The translations under genes and the position numbers were made by a program. From Ruegeria arenilitoris (GTDB lineage Bacteria; Pseudomonadota; Alphaproteobacteria; Rhodobacterales; Rhodobacteraceae), in the NCBI RefSeq assembly GCF_013035425.1, contig NZ_WQHX01000004.1, positions 337,349-401,348 on the forward strand: a stretch of 64,000 nucleotides of DNA, in the 5' to 3' direction. Shown here piece after piece: positions 29,119 to 38,060 of this stretch. The notes under the pieces are model-generated. The model was not told the origin of the DNA and did no database searches. It saw only the letters and a program-made list of their open reading frames with translations. Every line of letters starts with the position of its first letter. Position 1 is the stretch's first letter.

Positions 29119-30221
29119 TGCTTCGTCGACTGCATCCCGAGCAACCAGATAGCTTTGCCTTCACCGCCGCAAATCGGCAATGGGCCGAAGCGCAGATCAC
29201 CAAGTACCCAGAAGGGCGTCAAGCCAGTGCGGTTATCCCGCTGCTTTGGCGCGCACAAGAACAAGAGGGCTGGCTATGCCGTCCAGCGATTGAGGCCGTC
29301 GCCGATATGCTTGGCATGGCCTATATTCGCGTGCTTGAAGTTGCGTCTTTTTACTTCATGTTTCAGCTTCAACCCGTTGGTTCTATTGCGCATATTCAGG
29401 TGTGCGGCACGACTTCTTGCATGATATGCGGGGCCGAGGATTTGATCGCTGTTTGCAAGGAAAAGATTTCGGCGAAACCGCATGAGCTGTCGGCAGATGG
29501 CAAGCTCAGCTGGGAAGAAGTTGAATGTCTTGGTTCCTGCACCAATGCGCCGATGGCTCAGATCGGCAAGGATTACTACGAAGACCTGACGGCCGAAAGT
29601 TTTTCCAGCATCATTGAAGATTTGGCGGCGGGTAAGGTTCCGACCCCTGGTTCGCAGAACGGACGCTACGCTGCGGAACCTTTGGGCGGATTGACCAGCC
29701 TAATGGAACATGAAGGCGACAAGCCGAAATACAATGCAAGCGTCGCTTTGGCCGCAGATCTGGGCGATACGATCAAAAGAATTGACGGAACTGAAATATC
29801 GATCCTTACTCCGTGGCTTGGTAAAGATGGCAAAGCGGCGGCTAACAAGACTTCACCGAAACCGCCAAAGGCGATGGCTCCGGGGAAGCCTGCTGTAAGA
29901 CAGGCTGCCGAAGCCAAGGCCAAGGAAACAGATGACCAGCCAGAGATTCTGACGGACGCCCGAAATGGAAAACCTGACAATCTGAAACTTTTGAAGGGCG
30001 TAGGTCCCAAATTGGAACAGACCCTAAACGATCTCGGATTTTTCCACTTTGACCAGATAGCGAAATGGACGCCGGAAAACGTCGCATGGGTGGACTCCCG
30101 GTTGAAATTCAAGGGTCGGATAGAGCGAGATGGTTGGATTCAGCAAGCGGTCAAACTGGCGGCTGGCGAGGATACAGAATTTGCGAAGCGTGCCAAGAAA
30201 GATGGCATTTACGAAGACTGA
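29118..30221 (+). CDS. nuoE: NADH-quinone oxidoreductase subunit E with C-terminal helix-hairpin-helix extension
   Basis: The 24-kDa-type subunit carrying 2Fe-2S cluster N1a. The core (residues about 1-200) has the thioredoxin-like fold with ligands in [10 protein letters not shown] and CLGSC. At 367 residues it is far longer than usual. After a Lys/Pro/Ala-rich linker (about 235-285) comes a module [19 protein letters not shown] followed by [14 protein letters not shown], which looks like the helix-hairpin-helix-type domain also found at the ends of some alphaproteobacterial ribosomal L21 proteins. The role of the extension is unknown. Confidence 0.93.
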   Translation: MLRRLHPEQPDSFAFTAANRQWAEAQITKYPEGRQASAVIPLLWRAQEQEGWLCRPAIEAVADMLGMAYIRVLEVASFYFMFQLQPVGSIAHIQVCGTTSCMICGAEDLIAVCKEKISAKPHELSADGKLSWEEVECLGSCTNAPMAQIGKDYYEDLTAESFSSIIEDLAAGKVPTPGSQNGRYAAEPLGGLTSLMEHEGDKPKYNASVALAADLGDTIKRIDGTEISILTPWLGKDGKAAANKTSPKPPKAMAPGKPAVRQAAEAKAKETDDQPEILTDARNGKPDNLKLLKGVGPKLEQTLNDLGFFHFDQIAKWTPENVAWVDSRLKFKGRIERDGWIQQAVKLAAGEDTEFAKRAKKDGIYED

Positions 30222-30252
30222 ACAACGGTGCCCAGCAAGGCATCAGGGTGAG

Positions 30253-30480
30253 ATGGACAAAGACAAAGAACAGGCAATAGCCCGAAAGGGCCGACGTATT
30301 GGCGTGGTCATCGCGGTGACTATGCTTTTCTGGCTTGCGATGTCGCTATTTATTGGCCCCGCGATGGAATTGCCGGGGCGTTATGCGTTGCTTTTTGATT
30401 TTGCCGCTCTGGCAGGTTTCATCTACGCGGGTGTCAATATTTTTCAACTCTGGCGCATGCGTCAGGACAACCAAGGGTAA
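30253..30480 (+). CDS. DUF5337-like two-helix membrane protein in the nuo operon
   Basis: A 75-residue protein with a basic N-terminus ([17 protein letters not shown]) and two transmembrane segments (about 17-37 and 43-65). Its position between nuoE and nuoF and its pattern resemble the small Rhodobacterales family labelled DUF5337 (from memory, not checked). ATG 30253 follows AGGGTGAG. Possibly an assembly or stability factor for complex I; function unknown. Confidence 0.65.
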   Translation: MDKDKEQAIARKGRRIGVVIAVTMLFWLAMSLFIGPAMELPGRYALLFDFAALAGFIYAGVNIFQLWRMRQDNQG

Positions 30481-30487
30481 GCGAGCG

Positions 30488-31786
30488 ATGCTGAAGGATC
30501 AGGACAGGATCTTTACCAACATCTATGGGATGCATGAGCGAACGCTAAAAGGCGCGGAAGCCCGCGGGCATTGGGACGGTACCGCAGGTTTGATCGGCAA
30601 GGGACGCGATTGGATCATTCAGACGATGAAAGACTCGGGTCTTCGCGGTCGCGGCGGCGCGGGTTTTCCAACTGGCCTGAAATGGTCATTCATGCCTAAG
30701 GAAAGCGACGGGCGCCCTGCTTATCTTGTTGTGAACGCAGACGAATCCGAACCCGGCACCTGTAAAGATCGAGAGATTATGCGCCATGATCCTCACACCC
30801 TGATCGAAGGATGCTTGATCGCTTCTTTCGCCATGAATGCGCATACTTGTTACATCTATCTGCGTGGCGAATACATCCGCGAGCGGGAGGCACTGCAGGC
30901 TGCGATTGACGAGGCATATGACGCAGGTCTTTTGGGCAAAAACGCCGCCGGATCGGGATGGGATTTCGATCTGTTCCTTCACCACGGTGCTGGAGCTTAT
31001 ATTTGTGGGGAAGAAACCGCGCTGATTGAGAGCCTTGAGGGCAAAAAAGGCATGCCCCGGATGAAACCTCCGTTTCCTGCTGGTGCGGGGCTTTACGGTT
31101 GCCCGACCACAGTGAACAACGTGGAGTCGATTGCCGTTGTACCGACTATCCTGCGGCGTGGTGCTGATTGGTTTGCTGGATTTGGGCGCCAGAACAACGC
31201 CGGAACCAAGCTTTTTGCGATATCTGGCCATGTGAACAACCCCTGCGTTGTCGAAGAAGCTATGTCGATTTCGTTTGAAGAACTGATCGAAACTCATTGC
31301 GGCGGCATTCGCGGTGGGTGGGATAATCTGCTGGCTGTAATTCCCGGTGGGTCCTCAGTGCCTTGCGTGCGCGGCGAAAACATGCGCGATGCAATAATGG
31401 ATTTTGACTATCTTCGCGGCGAGTTGGGTTCGGGACTGGGAACGGCGGCCGTAATTGTGATGGACAAATCCACGGACATCATCAAGGCGATTTGGAGGCT
31501 TTCAAAGTTCTACAAGCACGAAAGTTGCGGACAATGCACACCATGTCGGGAAGGCACGGGTTGGATGATGCGGGTTATGGACCGCTTGGTCCGAGGCGAA
31601 GCCGAACTCGAAGAAATCGACATGTTGTTTGATGTGACCAAACAGGTAGAAGGTCACACGATCTGTGCCCTTGGCGACGCTGCGGCATGGCCAATTCAAG
31701 GCTTGATCCGCAATTTTCGCGAAGAGATCGAAGACCGCATCAAGGCCCAAAAATCAGGCCGTATTGGTGCGATAGCTGCGGAGTAA
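30488..31786 (+). CDS. nuoF: NADH-quinone oxidoreductase subunit F
   Basis: The 51-kDa subunit that binds NADH and FMN and holds 4Fe-4S cluster N3. It is 432 residues. Signatures: the FMN/NADH loop [32 protein letters not shown] split as [11 protein letters not shown], and the cluster ligands [12 protein letters not shown] with a distal Cys in [12 protein letters not shown]. The start at ATG 30488 gives [14 protein letters not shown], matching relatives; the upstream open frame from 30335 overlaps the preceding gene. Confidence 0.97.
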   Translation: MLKDQDRIFTNIYGMHERTLKGAEARGHWDGTAGLIGKGRDWIIQTMKDSGLRGRGGAGFPTGLKWSFMPKESDGRPAYLVVNADESEPGTCKDREIMRHDPHTLIEGCLIASFAMNAHTCYIYLRGEYIREREALQAAIDEAYDAGLLGKNAAGSGWDFDLFLHHGAGAYICGEETALIESLEGKKGMPRMKPPFPAGAGLYGCPTTVNNVESIAVVPTILRRGADWFAGFGRQNNAGTKLFAISGHVNNPCVVEEAMSISFEELIETHCGGIRGGWDNLLAVIPGGSSVPCVRGENMRDAIMDFDYLRGELGSGLGTAAVIVMDKSTDIIKAIWRLSKFYKHESCGQCTPCREGTGWMMRVMDRLVRGEAELEEIDMLFDVTKQVEGHTICALGDAAAWPIQGLIRNFREEIEDRIKAQKSGRIGAIAAE

Positions 31787-31791
31787 TTCTA

Positions 31792-32208
31792 ATGGAAGTA
31801 TTTGCTGAATATTCCCACGCGATTGCCTCTTTGGTGATCTTTACATTGATCGTCCTTTTCATGTCGCCTTTCACGGCGTTGGCCAAGCAAGGAAAGGGGC
31901 TGGCTCCTGGGGGCACGCCGGAGCAGGATTATTCTGATAAGGCGTATCGACTGAACCGAGCCTATTTGAACGGGACTGAAACCTTACCTGCGTTCCTGAC
32001 CGTTACGGTCGCCGCGATTCTTTTGGGCGCAAGCCCCTTTTGGGTGAACTTGCTGGCTTCGGTCGCTCTAGTGGCTCGGATTGTAATGCTGGTCATCCAC
32101 TTGCGCGGTATTGGCAAACCGAATGCGGGTCCGAGGTCGATATTTTATGTTCTGGGTTGGGCATGCATGTTCATTCTGGGACTTATTGCGCTGGTAGCTG
32201 CATTCTGA
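31792..32208 (+). CDS. MAPEG family membrane protein
   Basis: A 138-residue protein with four hydrophobic helices (about 8-28, 65-85, 88-105, 117-137) and the MAPEG-like segment YRLNRAYLNGTETLPAF, where an Arg-Ala-x-x-Asn-x-x-Glu pattern matches the glutathione-binding loop of this family (membrane-associated eicosanoid and glutathione metabolism proteins). ATG 31792 follows the nuoF stop by 5 bases and its stop overlaps the next start (TGATG). Its role inside a complex I operon is unknown. Confidence 0.8.
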   Translation: MEVFAEYSHAIASLVIFTLIVLFMSPFTALAKQGKGLAPGGTPEQDYSDKAYRLNRAYLNGTETLPAFLTVTVAAILLGASPFWVNLLASVALVARIVMLVIHLRGIGKPNAGPRSIFYVLGWACMFILGLIALVAAF

Positions 32209-32624
32209 TGAACAGTGAAGCGGGACATAGGTTGAAGGCATGGCGCTATGGCGCTTTTGGCATGAGGAAACCCCGGGTTTCCTTACGTGTTCTTCTTTCT
32301 GCCTTCCTTTGTTTGGCTATTTTGTCCGGATGTGGAGCAAAATCGTCAAACAATCGTGTCCTGTTTGATGGAATATATTTTCGTGCCAACGCCCGTTCGG
32401 TAGACAAACGAGCGTCGCCTGCAGATTTCACTGTTACCGTGAATGGCGTCGGTGCCTCGCTAGATGGTGCTCGTGAGGCTGGGCGCTATGAGGGAATTAG
32501 GTTTTGTATTCGGAATTTTGGGTCTTCCAAAATCGAATGGAAAGTGGGGCCTGACTCCGAACCGCAAACGCTGCGTATCGAAAACGACAAACTGACATTT
32601 GCGGGAAAGTGTCAGCGGCCATGA
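32208..32624 (+). CDS. Hypothetical lipoprotein in the nuo operon
   Basis: Predicted lipoprotein with lipobox LAILSGC and a small beta-rich domain (TVTVNGVGASLDGAREAGRYEGIRF in part). ATG 32208 overlaps the previous stop and gives 138 residues; ATG 32262 (MRKPRVSLRVLL) gives a more normal lipoprotein signal of about 24 residues and may be the true start. Two Cys in the mature part (IRFCIRNF and GKCQRP) may form a disulfide. No family recognised. Confidence 0.6.
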   Translation: MNSEAGHRLKAWRYGAFGMRKPRVSLRVLLSAFLCLAILSGCGAKSSNNRVLFDGIYFRANARSVDKRASPADFTVTVNGVGASLDGAREAGRYEGIRFCIRNFGSSKIEWKVGPDSEPQTLRIENDKLTFAGKCQRP

Positions 32625-32687
32625 TCGAGAAAGGTTTTCAAAATAGGTTGGCTATGAAGGTGTTATTGCATAGCACTCGGTTCAGGC

Positions 32688-32712
32688 TTCGTTCTGTTTT
32701 GCACAGAACGAA
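32688..32712 (+). promoter_or_regulatory. Perfect 10-bp hairpin at the ribosome site of the DUF5333-like gene
   Basis: TTCGTTCTGT (32688-32697) pairs perfectly with ACAGAACGAA (32703-32712) around a TTTGC loop. The ribosome site AAAGGAAAG (32711-32719) begins inside the stem and the start codon is at 32723. There is no T-run, so it is more likely an mRNA processing, stabilising or translation-control element than a terminator. Confidence 0.6.
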
Positions 32713-32722
32713 AGGAAAGCCT

Positions 32723-33127
32723 ATGTCCATTCTGAAAATGCTCCCATTGATAATAGCTGCTAGTGTTCCGGTCGCGGCCGAGGCAAAACCACCTTTGCGC
32801 GAAGTGAAAGAAATAGACAACGAACTCTACTACATCGCAGTTGCAAACGAAATTTCTGAATATTGCGAGTCAATCAGCGGACGCCGCCTGAAAGCGATTG
32901 GTGTGATGTGGGGGTTGAAATCCAAAGCAAACAGTCTGGGTTACTCGGATCAGGAAATTCGCGCTTACGTGGAATCGGATTCTGAAAAAGACAGAATGCG
33001 CGCCAAAGGTGAGGCATATCTGGCTCAGAATGGTGTGTCCTATGATAACCCGAAAACCTTCTGTTCCCTGGGTCGGAAGGAAATTGAAAGAAACAGCGCC
33101 ATTGGCGTTTATTTGAGGGCGAACTAG
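32723..33127 (+). CDS. DUF5333-like periplasmic protein in the nuo operon
   Basis: A 134-residue exported protein with a signal peptide (MSILKMLPLIIAASVPVAAEA). The mature part is helical and charged, with two Cys (SEYCESISGRR and KTFCSLGRKE) that could form a disulfide. It resembles the Rhodobacterales family labelled DUF5333 (from memory). AAAGGAAAG precedes ATG 32723, directly behind a strong hairpin. It lies 3 bases before nuoG. Function unknown. Confidence 0.65.
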   Translation: MSILKMLPLIIAASVPVAAEAKPPLREVKEIDNELYYIAVANEISEYCESISGRRLKAIGVMWGLKSKANSLGYSDQEIRAYVESDSEKDRMRAKGEAYLAQNGVSYDNPKTFCSLGRKEIERNSAIGVYLRAN

Positions 33128-33130
33128 ACC

Positions 33131-35152
33131 ATGTCTGACCTTCGCAAGATCAACATCGATGGACAGGAAATTGAAGTCGATGGGGCCATGACCTTGATTC
33201 AGGCCTGCGAGCAAGCGGGAATTGAAGTGCCCCGGTTTTGCTATCACGAGCGATTGTCGATTGCTGGCAATTGCCGGATGTGCCTTGTTGAGGTTGTGGG
33301 CGGCCCGCCAAAACCAGCGGCATCATGCGCGATGCAGGTTCGCGATCTGCGTCCGGGTCCGGAAGGACAGCCGCCGGTGGTCAAAACGAACTCTCCGATG
33401 GTAAAGAAAGCCCGTGAAGGGGTTATGGAGTTCCTGCTGATCAACCATCCGCTCGACTGCCCGATCTGCGATCAGGGCGGAGAGTGCGACCTACAGGACC
33501 AAGCGATGGCCTACGGCGTCTCTGGCTCGCGATTCAAAGAAGCCAAGCGAGCGGTGGATGATCTGGATCTTGGTCCGCTCGTTGGAACGGCGATGACACG
33601 GTGTATCTCTTGCACGCGTTGTGTGCGTTTCACAACCGAAGTCGCTGGGATCACTCAGATGGGTCAGACCGGGCGAGGTGAAGATGCGGAAATCACTTCA
33701 TATTTGAACCAGACGCTTCAATCGAATTTGCAGGGCAACATAATCGACTTGTGTCCAGTCGGTGCGTTGACGTCAAAGCCATATGCCTTTACTGCCCGCC
33801 CGTGGGAACTGACCAAAACTGAATCCATTGATGTGATGGATGCGCTGGGTTCCAACATTCGCGTGGACGCCAAGGGTCGCGAGGTCATGCGGTTCCTGCC
33901 CCGAAACCACGATGGGGTTAACGAGGAATGGATCAGTGACAAAACGCGGTTTGTGTGGGACGGCCTGAGGCGTCAAAGGCTGGACAAACCGTATGTGCGA
34001 GAAAACGGTAAACTACGTCCGGCGACCTGGACCGAGGCGCTGACCAAAGCCGCAAACGCTCTGAAAGGCGCTGAAAAGCCCGCCGGGATTGTCGGTGATT
34101 TGGCTCCAACAGAAGCTGCGTTTGCACTGAAGCAACTTATCGAAGGGCAGGGCGGTGTTGTCGAATGCCGTACTGATGGAGCCAAGCTGCCTGCTGGCAA
34201 CCGTGGAGCGTATGTGGGAACTGCTGCGATTGAAGAAATTGACACAGCCGAACGCATTTTGCTGATCGGGACGAACCCCCGGGACGAAGCTCCGGTTCTC
34301 AATGCCCGCATTCGCAAAGCTTGGACCCACGGGGCCGAAGTGGCTTTGATCGGGCCTGCCGTCGATCTGACCTATGATTATCACCACATGGGCGAAGACC
34401 GTGCCGCGTTGCAAAAGGTTGTCGATATGAGCGGTGACGACGAAATCAAGGCCAAGCGGACCTTGATCATTGTTGGCCAGGGCGCCTTGCAAGAGGCTGA
34501 TGGTAACGCCGTTCTGGCTGCTGCTCAGACAGTTGCAGAAAATACAGAAAGCCGTCTGTTGGTGCTTCACATAGCGGCGTCGCGAGTCGGTGCGATGGAC
34601 GTGGATGCGACTAACGAAAATGGTATGGAAGCAATAAGTTCGGCTGACGTGATTTACAATCTGGGTGCCGACGAGGTCGAGATCAGTGAAGGCGCATTTG
34701 TCATTTATCAGGGCAGCCATGGCGATAGGGGCGCACACCGCGCTGACGTGATCCTTCCGGGTGCCGCATACACTGAAGAAAACGCGTTGTTCGTAAATTC
34801 TGAAGGCCGCCCGCAACTCGCCATGCGGGCAGGGTTCGCGCCAGGTGAGGCCAAGGAGAATTGGGCGATTCTTCGGGCCCTGTCGGCAGAGCTGGACGCA
34901 ACCTTGCCGTTCGACACTTTGGCGCATTTGAGAACTGCGTTGATCGAAGCTGTCCCGCATTTGGCTCAGGTAGACGAAGTGATCGAAAATAAGGTGCAGC
35001 CTTTAAAGCCAGCGAAGCTTGGCAAGGCCACCTTCCGTTATGCAATCAAGGATTTCTATCTGACGAACCCGATTGCGCGCGCTTCACAACTGATGGCTGA
35101 ACTCTCAGCGCAGGCTAAGGCGCTCAAGACAGACAGGATCGCCGCAGAATGA
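33131..35152 (+). CDS. nuoG: NADH-quinone oxidoreductase subunit G
   Basis: The 75-kDa subunit with clusters N1b, N4 and N5, 673 residues. The N-terminal 2Fe-2S ferredoxin domain has [15 protein letters not shown]; then come [18 protein letters not shown] with the His ligand region, the [10 protein letters not shown] and DLCPVGALT cluster ligands, and a C-terminal molybdopterin-oxidoreductase-like domain without cofactor. The length matches alphaproteobacterial and mitochondrial homologues rather than the longer Escherichia coli form. Confidence 0.97.
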   Translation: MSDLRKINIDGQEIEVDGAMTLIQACEQAGIEVPRFCYHERLSIAGNCRMCLVEVVGGPPKPAASCAMQVRDLRPGPEGQPPVVKTNSPMVKKAREGVMEFLLINHPLDCPICDQGGECDLQDQAMAYGVSGSRFKEAKRAVDDLDLGPLVGTAMTRCISCTRCVRFTTEVAGITQMGQTGRGEDAEITSYLNQTLQSNLQGNIIDLCPVGALTSKPYAFTARPWELTKTESIDVMDALGSNIRVDAKGREVMRFLPRNHDGVNEEWISDKTRFVWDGLRRQRLDKPYVRENGKLRPATWTEALTKAANALKGAEKPAGIVGDLAPTEAAFALKQLIEGQGGVVECRTDGAKLPAGNRGAYVGTAAIEEIDTAERILLIGTNPRDEAPVLNARIRKAWTHGAEVALIGPAVDLTYDYHHMGEDRAALQKVVDMSGDDEIKAKRTLIIVGQGALQEADGNAVLAAAQTVAENTESRLLVLHIAASRVGAMDVDATNENGMEAISSADVIYNLGADEVEISEGAFVIYQGSHGDRGAHRADVILPGAAYTEENALFVNSEGRPQLAMRAGFAPGEAKENWAILRALSAELDATLPFDTLAHLRTALIEAVPHLAQVDEVIENKVQPLKPAKLGKATFRYAIKDFYLTNPIARASQLMAELSAQAKALKTDRIAAE

Positions 35153-35203
35153 AAAAAAATGCCGATCAAAATGTAATTCCGACGATCCACGGTGTGAGGA
35201 CAA

Positions 35204-36241
35204 ATGGCTGATTTCTTTAACACCCCCGGCGGAATAGCCATAATTATTCTCGCGCAAGTGCTTGCCGTTGTAGCCTTTGTGATGATCTCGCTGTTGTTCC
35301 TTGTCTACGGTGACCGCAAGATCTGGGCGGCTGTCCAGATGCGGCGCGGCCCCAATGTGGTTGGCGCGTATGGCCTTCTGCAATCTGTGGCCGATGCATT
35401 GAAATATGTCGTCAAAGAAGTGGTCATTCCAGCGGGAGCAGACCGTACGGTATTCATCCTTGCTCCGCTGACCTCTTTCGTTTTGGCCATGATCGCCTGG
35501 GCTGTAATCCCGTTTAACGATGGCTGGGTGCTATCGGACATAAATGTGGCCATTCTCTACGTTTTCGCCGTCTCGTCACTCGAAGTTTATGGCGTGATAA
35601 TGGGCGGTTGGGCGTCGAACTCAAAGTACCCGTTCCTTGGTTCACTTAGGTCTGCCGCACAGATGATTTCCTACGAGGTCTCAATTGGCCTGATCATCAT
35701 AGGTGTGATTATCTCAACCGGTTCGATGAACTTTGGCGAGATCGTGCATGCGCAGGATGGTAGGTTCGGTTTCTTTAGCTGGTACTGGCTGCCGCACTTT
35801 CCCATGGTCTTTCTGTTCTTCATTTCGGCATTGGCGGAAACCAACCGGCCTCCGTTCGACCTGCCCGAGGCAGAGTCGGAATTGGTCGCCGGTTATCAGG
35901 TCGAATACTCGGCGACACCATTCCTGCTGTTCATGGCCGGCGAATACATCGCGATCTTCTTGATGTGCGCACTGACCACGCTGCTATTCTTTGGTGGCTG
36001 GCTGTCGCCAGTCCCGGGCTTGCCGGACGGCGTGTTGTGGATGGTCGGCAAGATGGCGTTCTTCTTCTTCCTCTTCGCAATGGTCAAGGCGATTACACCT
36101 CGCTACCGCTATGACCAACTGATGCGCTTGGGCTGGAAGGTGTTCCTGCCATTTTCGCTGGCATGGGTGGTTTTCGTGGCTTTCGCAGCGAAATTCGACT
36201 GGTTCTGGGGCGCGTTTGCCCGTTGGAGCGTAGGAGGCTGA
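35204..36241 (+). CDS. nuoH: NADH-quinone oxidoreductase subunit H
   Basis: The membrane subunit that joins the peripheral arm to the proton-pumping arm and lines the quinone channel. It is 345 residues with about eight helices. Family signatures: [21 protein letters not shown], written here as [12 protein letters not shown] and SVADALK, and [20 protein letters not shown] with its conserved acidic loop. GTGAGGAC lies just upstream of ATG 35204. Confidence 0.97.
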   Translation: MADFFNTPGGIAIIILAQVLAVVAFVMISLLFLVYGDRKIWAAVQMRRGPNVVGAYGLLQSVADALKYVVKEVVIPAGADRTVFILAPLTSFVLAMIAWAVIPFNDGWVLSDINVAILYVFAVSSLEVYGVIMGGWASNSKYPFLGSLRSAAQMISYEVSIGLIIIGVIISTGSMNFGEIVHAQDGRFGFFSWYWLPHFPMVFLFFISALAETNRPPFDLPEAESELVAGYQVEYSATPFLLFMAGEYIAIFLMCALTTLLFFGGWLSPVPGLPDGVLWMVGKMAFFFFLFAMVKAITPRYRYDQLMRLGWKVFLPFSLAWVVFVAFAAKFDWFWGAFARWSVGG

Positions 36242-36243
36242 GC

Positions 36244-36738
36244 ATGACCCAAATCGACTACACCCGCGCCGCTAAGTACTTCCTGCTGCAAGACTTCTGG
36301 GTTGGCATGAAGCTGGGGCTGAAGTATTTCTTCGCGCCCAAGGCGACCGTGAACTACCCGCACGAAAAAGGTCCTCTGTCGCCGCGCTTCCGGGGTGAAC
36401 ACGCCCTGCGCCGCTATCCGAATGGTGAAGAACGCTGCATCGCCTGCAAACTGTGCGAGGCGATCTGCCCGGCGCAAGCCATCACCATCGACGCCGAACC
36501 GCGCGAGGACGGCAGCCGCCGTACCACGCGCTATGATATCGACATGACCAAGTGCATCTACTGCGGATTCTGCCAAGAAGCCTGCCCAGTCGATGCCATC
36601 GTCGAAGGCCCGAACTTTGAATTCGCCACCGAAACGCGGGAAGAGCTGTTCTATGACAAGGAAAAACTGCTGGATAATGGCGAACGCTGGGAAGCCGAGA
36701 TCGCCCGCAATCTGGAAATGGACGCGCCGTACCGATGA
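36244..36738 (+). CDS. nuoI: NADH-quinone oxidoreductase subunit I
   Basis: The TYKY-type ferredoxin subunit with 4Fe-4S clusters N6a and N6b. It is 164 residues with two CxxCxxCxxxCP motifs ([12 protein letters not shown] and [12 protein letters not shown]). ATG 36244 lies 2 bases after the nuoH stop. From here to nuoK the base composition and codon choice shift to high G+C with CTG leucines, unlike nuoL downstream. Confidence 0.97.
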   Translation: MTQIDYTRAAKYFLLQDFWVGMKLGLKYFFAPKATVNYPHEKGPLSPRFRGEHALRRYPNGEERCIACKLCEAICPAQAITIDAEPREDGSRRTTRYDIDMTKCIYCGFCQEACPVDAIVEGPNFEFATETREELFYDKEKLLDNGERWEAEIARNLEMDAPYR

Positions 36739-37145
36739 GCGACAGCCCGACAAATCCGTTTGAGCTGATGATGAAGCAGGCTCAGGACATGGCCAAGGCG
36801 ATGAACCCGGCGATGGAGAATTTCTCGCCCAAAGGGTTCGAGGCGCTTTGGCCGACAATGCCCAAAGAAGTCATGGAGATGATGTTTGGAAACACCGTCA
36901 ACACCGACGGCTTGGACGCCAAGACCCGTCTTCTGTTGACGTTGGCGGGGTTAACATGTCAGGGCGCACAAGCGGACACTGCAGTACGCCAGACTGTGCG
37001 CCACGCGCTTGAAGCCGGGGCCAGGAATCAAGAGATCGTGGAAACGATCGGACAGATGTCGGTCTTTGCCGGCATCCCGGCCATGACTCGCGCCTTGGAT
37101 TTGGCGCAAGAGGTCATGGGCGGCAACGAGGATAAGGATCAATGA
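36735..37145 (+). CDS. Carboxymuconolactone decarboxylase/AhpD-like protein in the nuo operon
   Basis: A 136-residue helical protein. Residues about 55-125 ([39 protein letters not shown] and [17 protein letters not shown]) match the CMD/AhpD fold. The redox CxxC of AhpD is absent; a single Cys is in LTCQGA. The start overlaps the nuoI stop and its stop overlaps the nuoJ start (ATGA both times), so it is translationally coupled with complex I subunits. Function in this context is unknown. Confidence 0.75.
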   Translation: MSDSPTNPFELMMKQAQDMAKAMNPAMENFSPKGFEALWPTMPKEVMEMMFGNTVNTDGLDAKTRLLLTLAGLTCQGAQADTAVRQTVRHALEAGARNQEIVETIGQMSVFAGIPAMTRALDLAQEVMGGNEDKDQ

Positions 37146-37744
37146 CCGTCTTTGCCTTTTATCTGTTTGCCATCAGCGCTATCGCCGGAGGGTTGTTCAC
37201 AGTAATCAGCCGCCAGCCGGTGCATTCGGTGCTGTGGCTGATCCTTTCCTTCCTGTCCGCGGCGGGGCTGTTCGTTCTGCTGGGGGCCGAGTTCGTGGCG
37301 ATGCTGCTGATCATCGTCTACGTGGGCGCGGTCGCGGTTCTGTTCCTGTTCGTGGTGATGATGCTGGACGTCGACTTTGCCGAATTGAAAGCCGAGATGG
37401 CACGATACATGCCACTGGCCCTGCTGATTGGTTTGGTCATCCTGATGCAGTTCGTCATGGCATTTGGCGCCTGGGACAGTGCCCAGGACGCGGCGGCCAA
37501 TCTTGCGCAGCCAGTTCCGGCGGATCGCCATAACACCGAAGCGCTGGGGGTCATTCTTTACGACCAATATTTTCTTCTGTTCCAATTGGCGGGCTTGATC
37601 CTGCTGGTAGCCATGATCGGGGCGATCGTGCTGACGCTGCGCCACCGTCAGGATATCAAGCGTCAGGACATCGTCGGCCAAATGATGCGCGATCCGGCCA
37701 AGGCAATGGAATTGAAAGACGTGAAACCGGGGCAGGGGCTGTGA
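37142..37744 (+). CDS. nuoJ: NADH-quinone oxidoreductase subunit J
   Basis: A membrane-arm subunit of 200 residues with five predicted helices. The conserved [20 protein letters not shown] segment, read here as [14 protein letters not shown] and VVMMLDVDF, belongs to the third helix with its pi-bulge, important for coupling. The start overlaps the CMD-like gene by ATGA; nuoK follows after 4 bases. Confidence 0.96.
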   Translation: MTVFAFYLFAISAIAGGLFTVISRQPVHSVLWLILSFLSAAGLFVLLGAEFVAMLLIIVYVGAVAVLFLFVVMMLDVDFAELKAEMARYMPLALLIGLVILMQFVMAFGAWDSAQDAAANLAQPVPADRHNTEALGVILYDQYFLLFQLAGLILLVAMIGAIVLTLRHRQDIKRQDIVGQMMRDPAKAMELKDVKPGQGL

Positions 37745-37748
37745 AAAG

Positions 37749-38054
37749 ATGATCGGACTTGAACACTATCTTACGGTCGCGGCGACGCTGTTCGTCATCG
37801 GCATCTTCGGTCTCTTCCTGAACCGCAAGAACGTCATCATCCTGCTGATGAGCATCGAGTTGATGCTGTTGGCGGTGAATATCAACCTCGTGGCGTTTTC
37901 CAGTTTCCTCGGCGATCTGGTCGGGCAGGTGTTCACGCTGTTCGTGCTGACCGTGGCGGCGGCCGAGGCGGCGATTGGTCTGGCCATTCTGGTCTGTTTT
38001 TTCCGTAATCGTGGATCGATCGCGGTTGAAGACGTTAATATGATGAAGGGGTAA
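37749..38054 (+). CDS. nuoK: NADH-quinone oxidoreductase subunit K
   Basis: A small MrpC-like membrane subunit, 101 residues with three helices. The two conserved membrane Glu residues of the family are visible in [10 protein letters not shown] and [10 protein letters not shown]. Sixth base after its stop is followed directly by nuoL. Confidence 0.96.
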   Translation: MIGLEHYLTVAATLFVIGIFGLFLNRKNVIILLMSIELMLLAVNINLVAFSSFLGDLVGQVFTLFVLTVAAAEAAIGLAILVCFFRNRGSIAVEDVNMMKG

Positions 38055-38060
38055 GGGATC

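Noticed and set aside
36109..36858. 249-codon minus-strand frame across nuoH/nuoI
   Set aside because: Shadow created by high G+C; both nuo genes on the other strand are certain.
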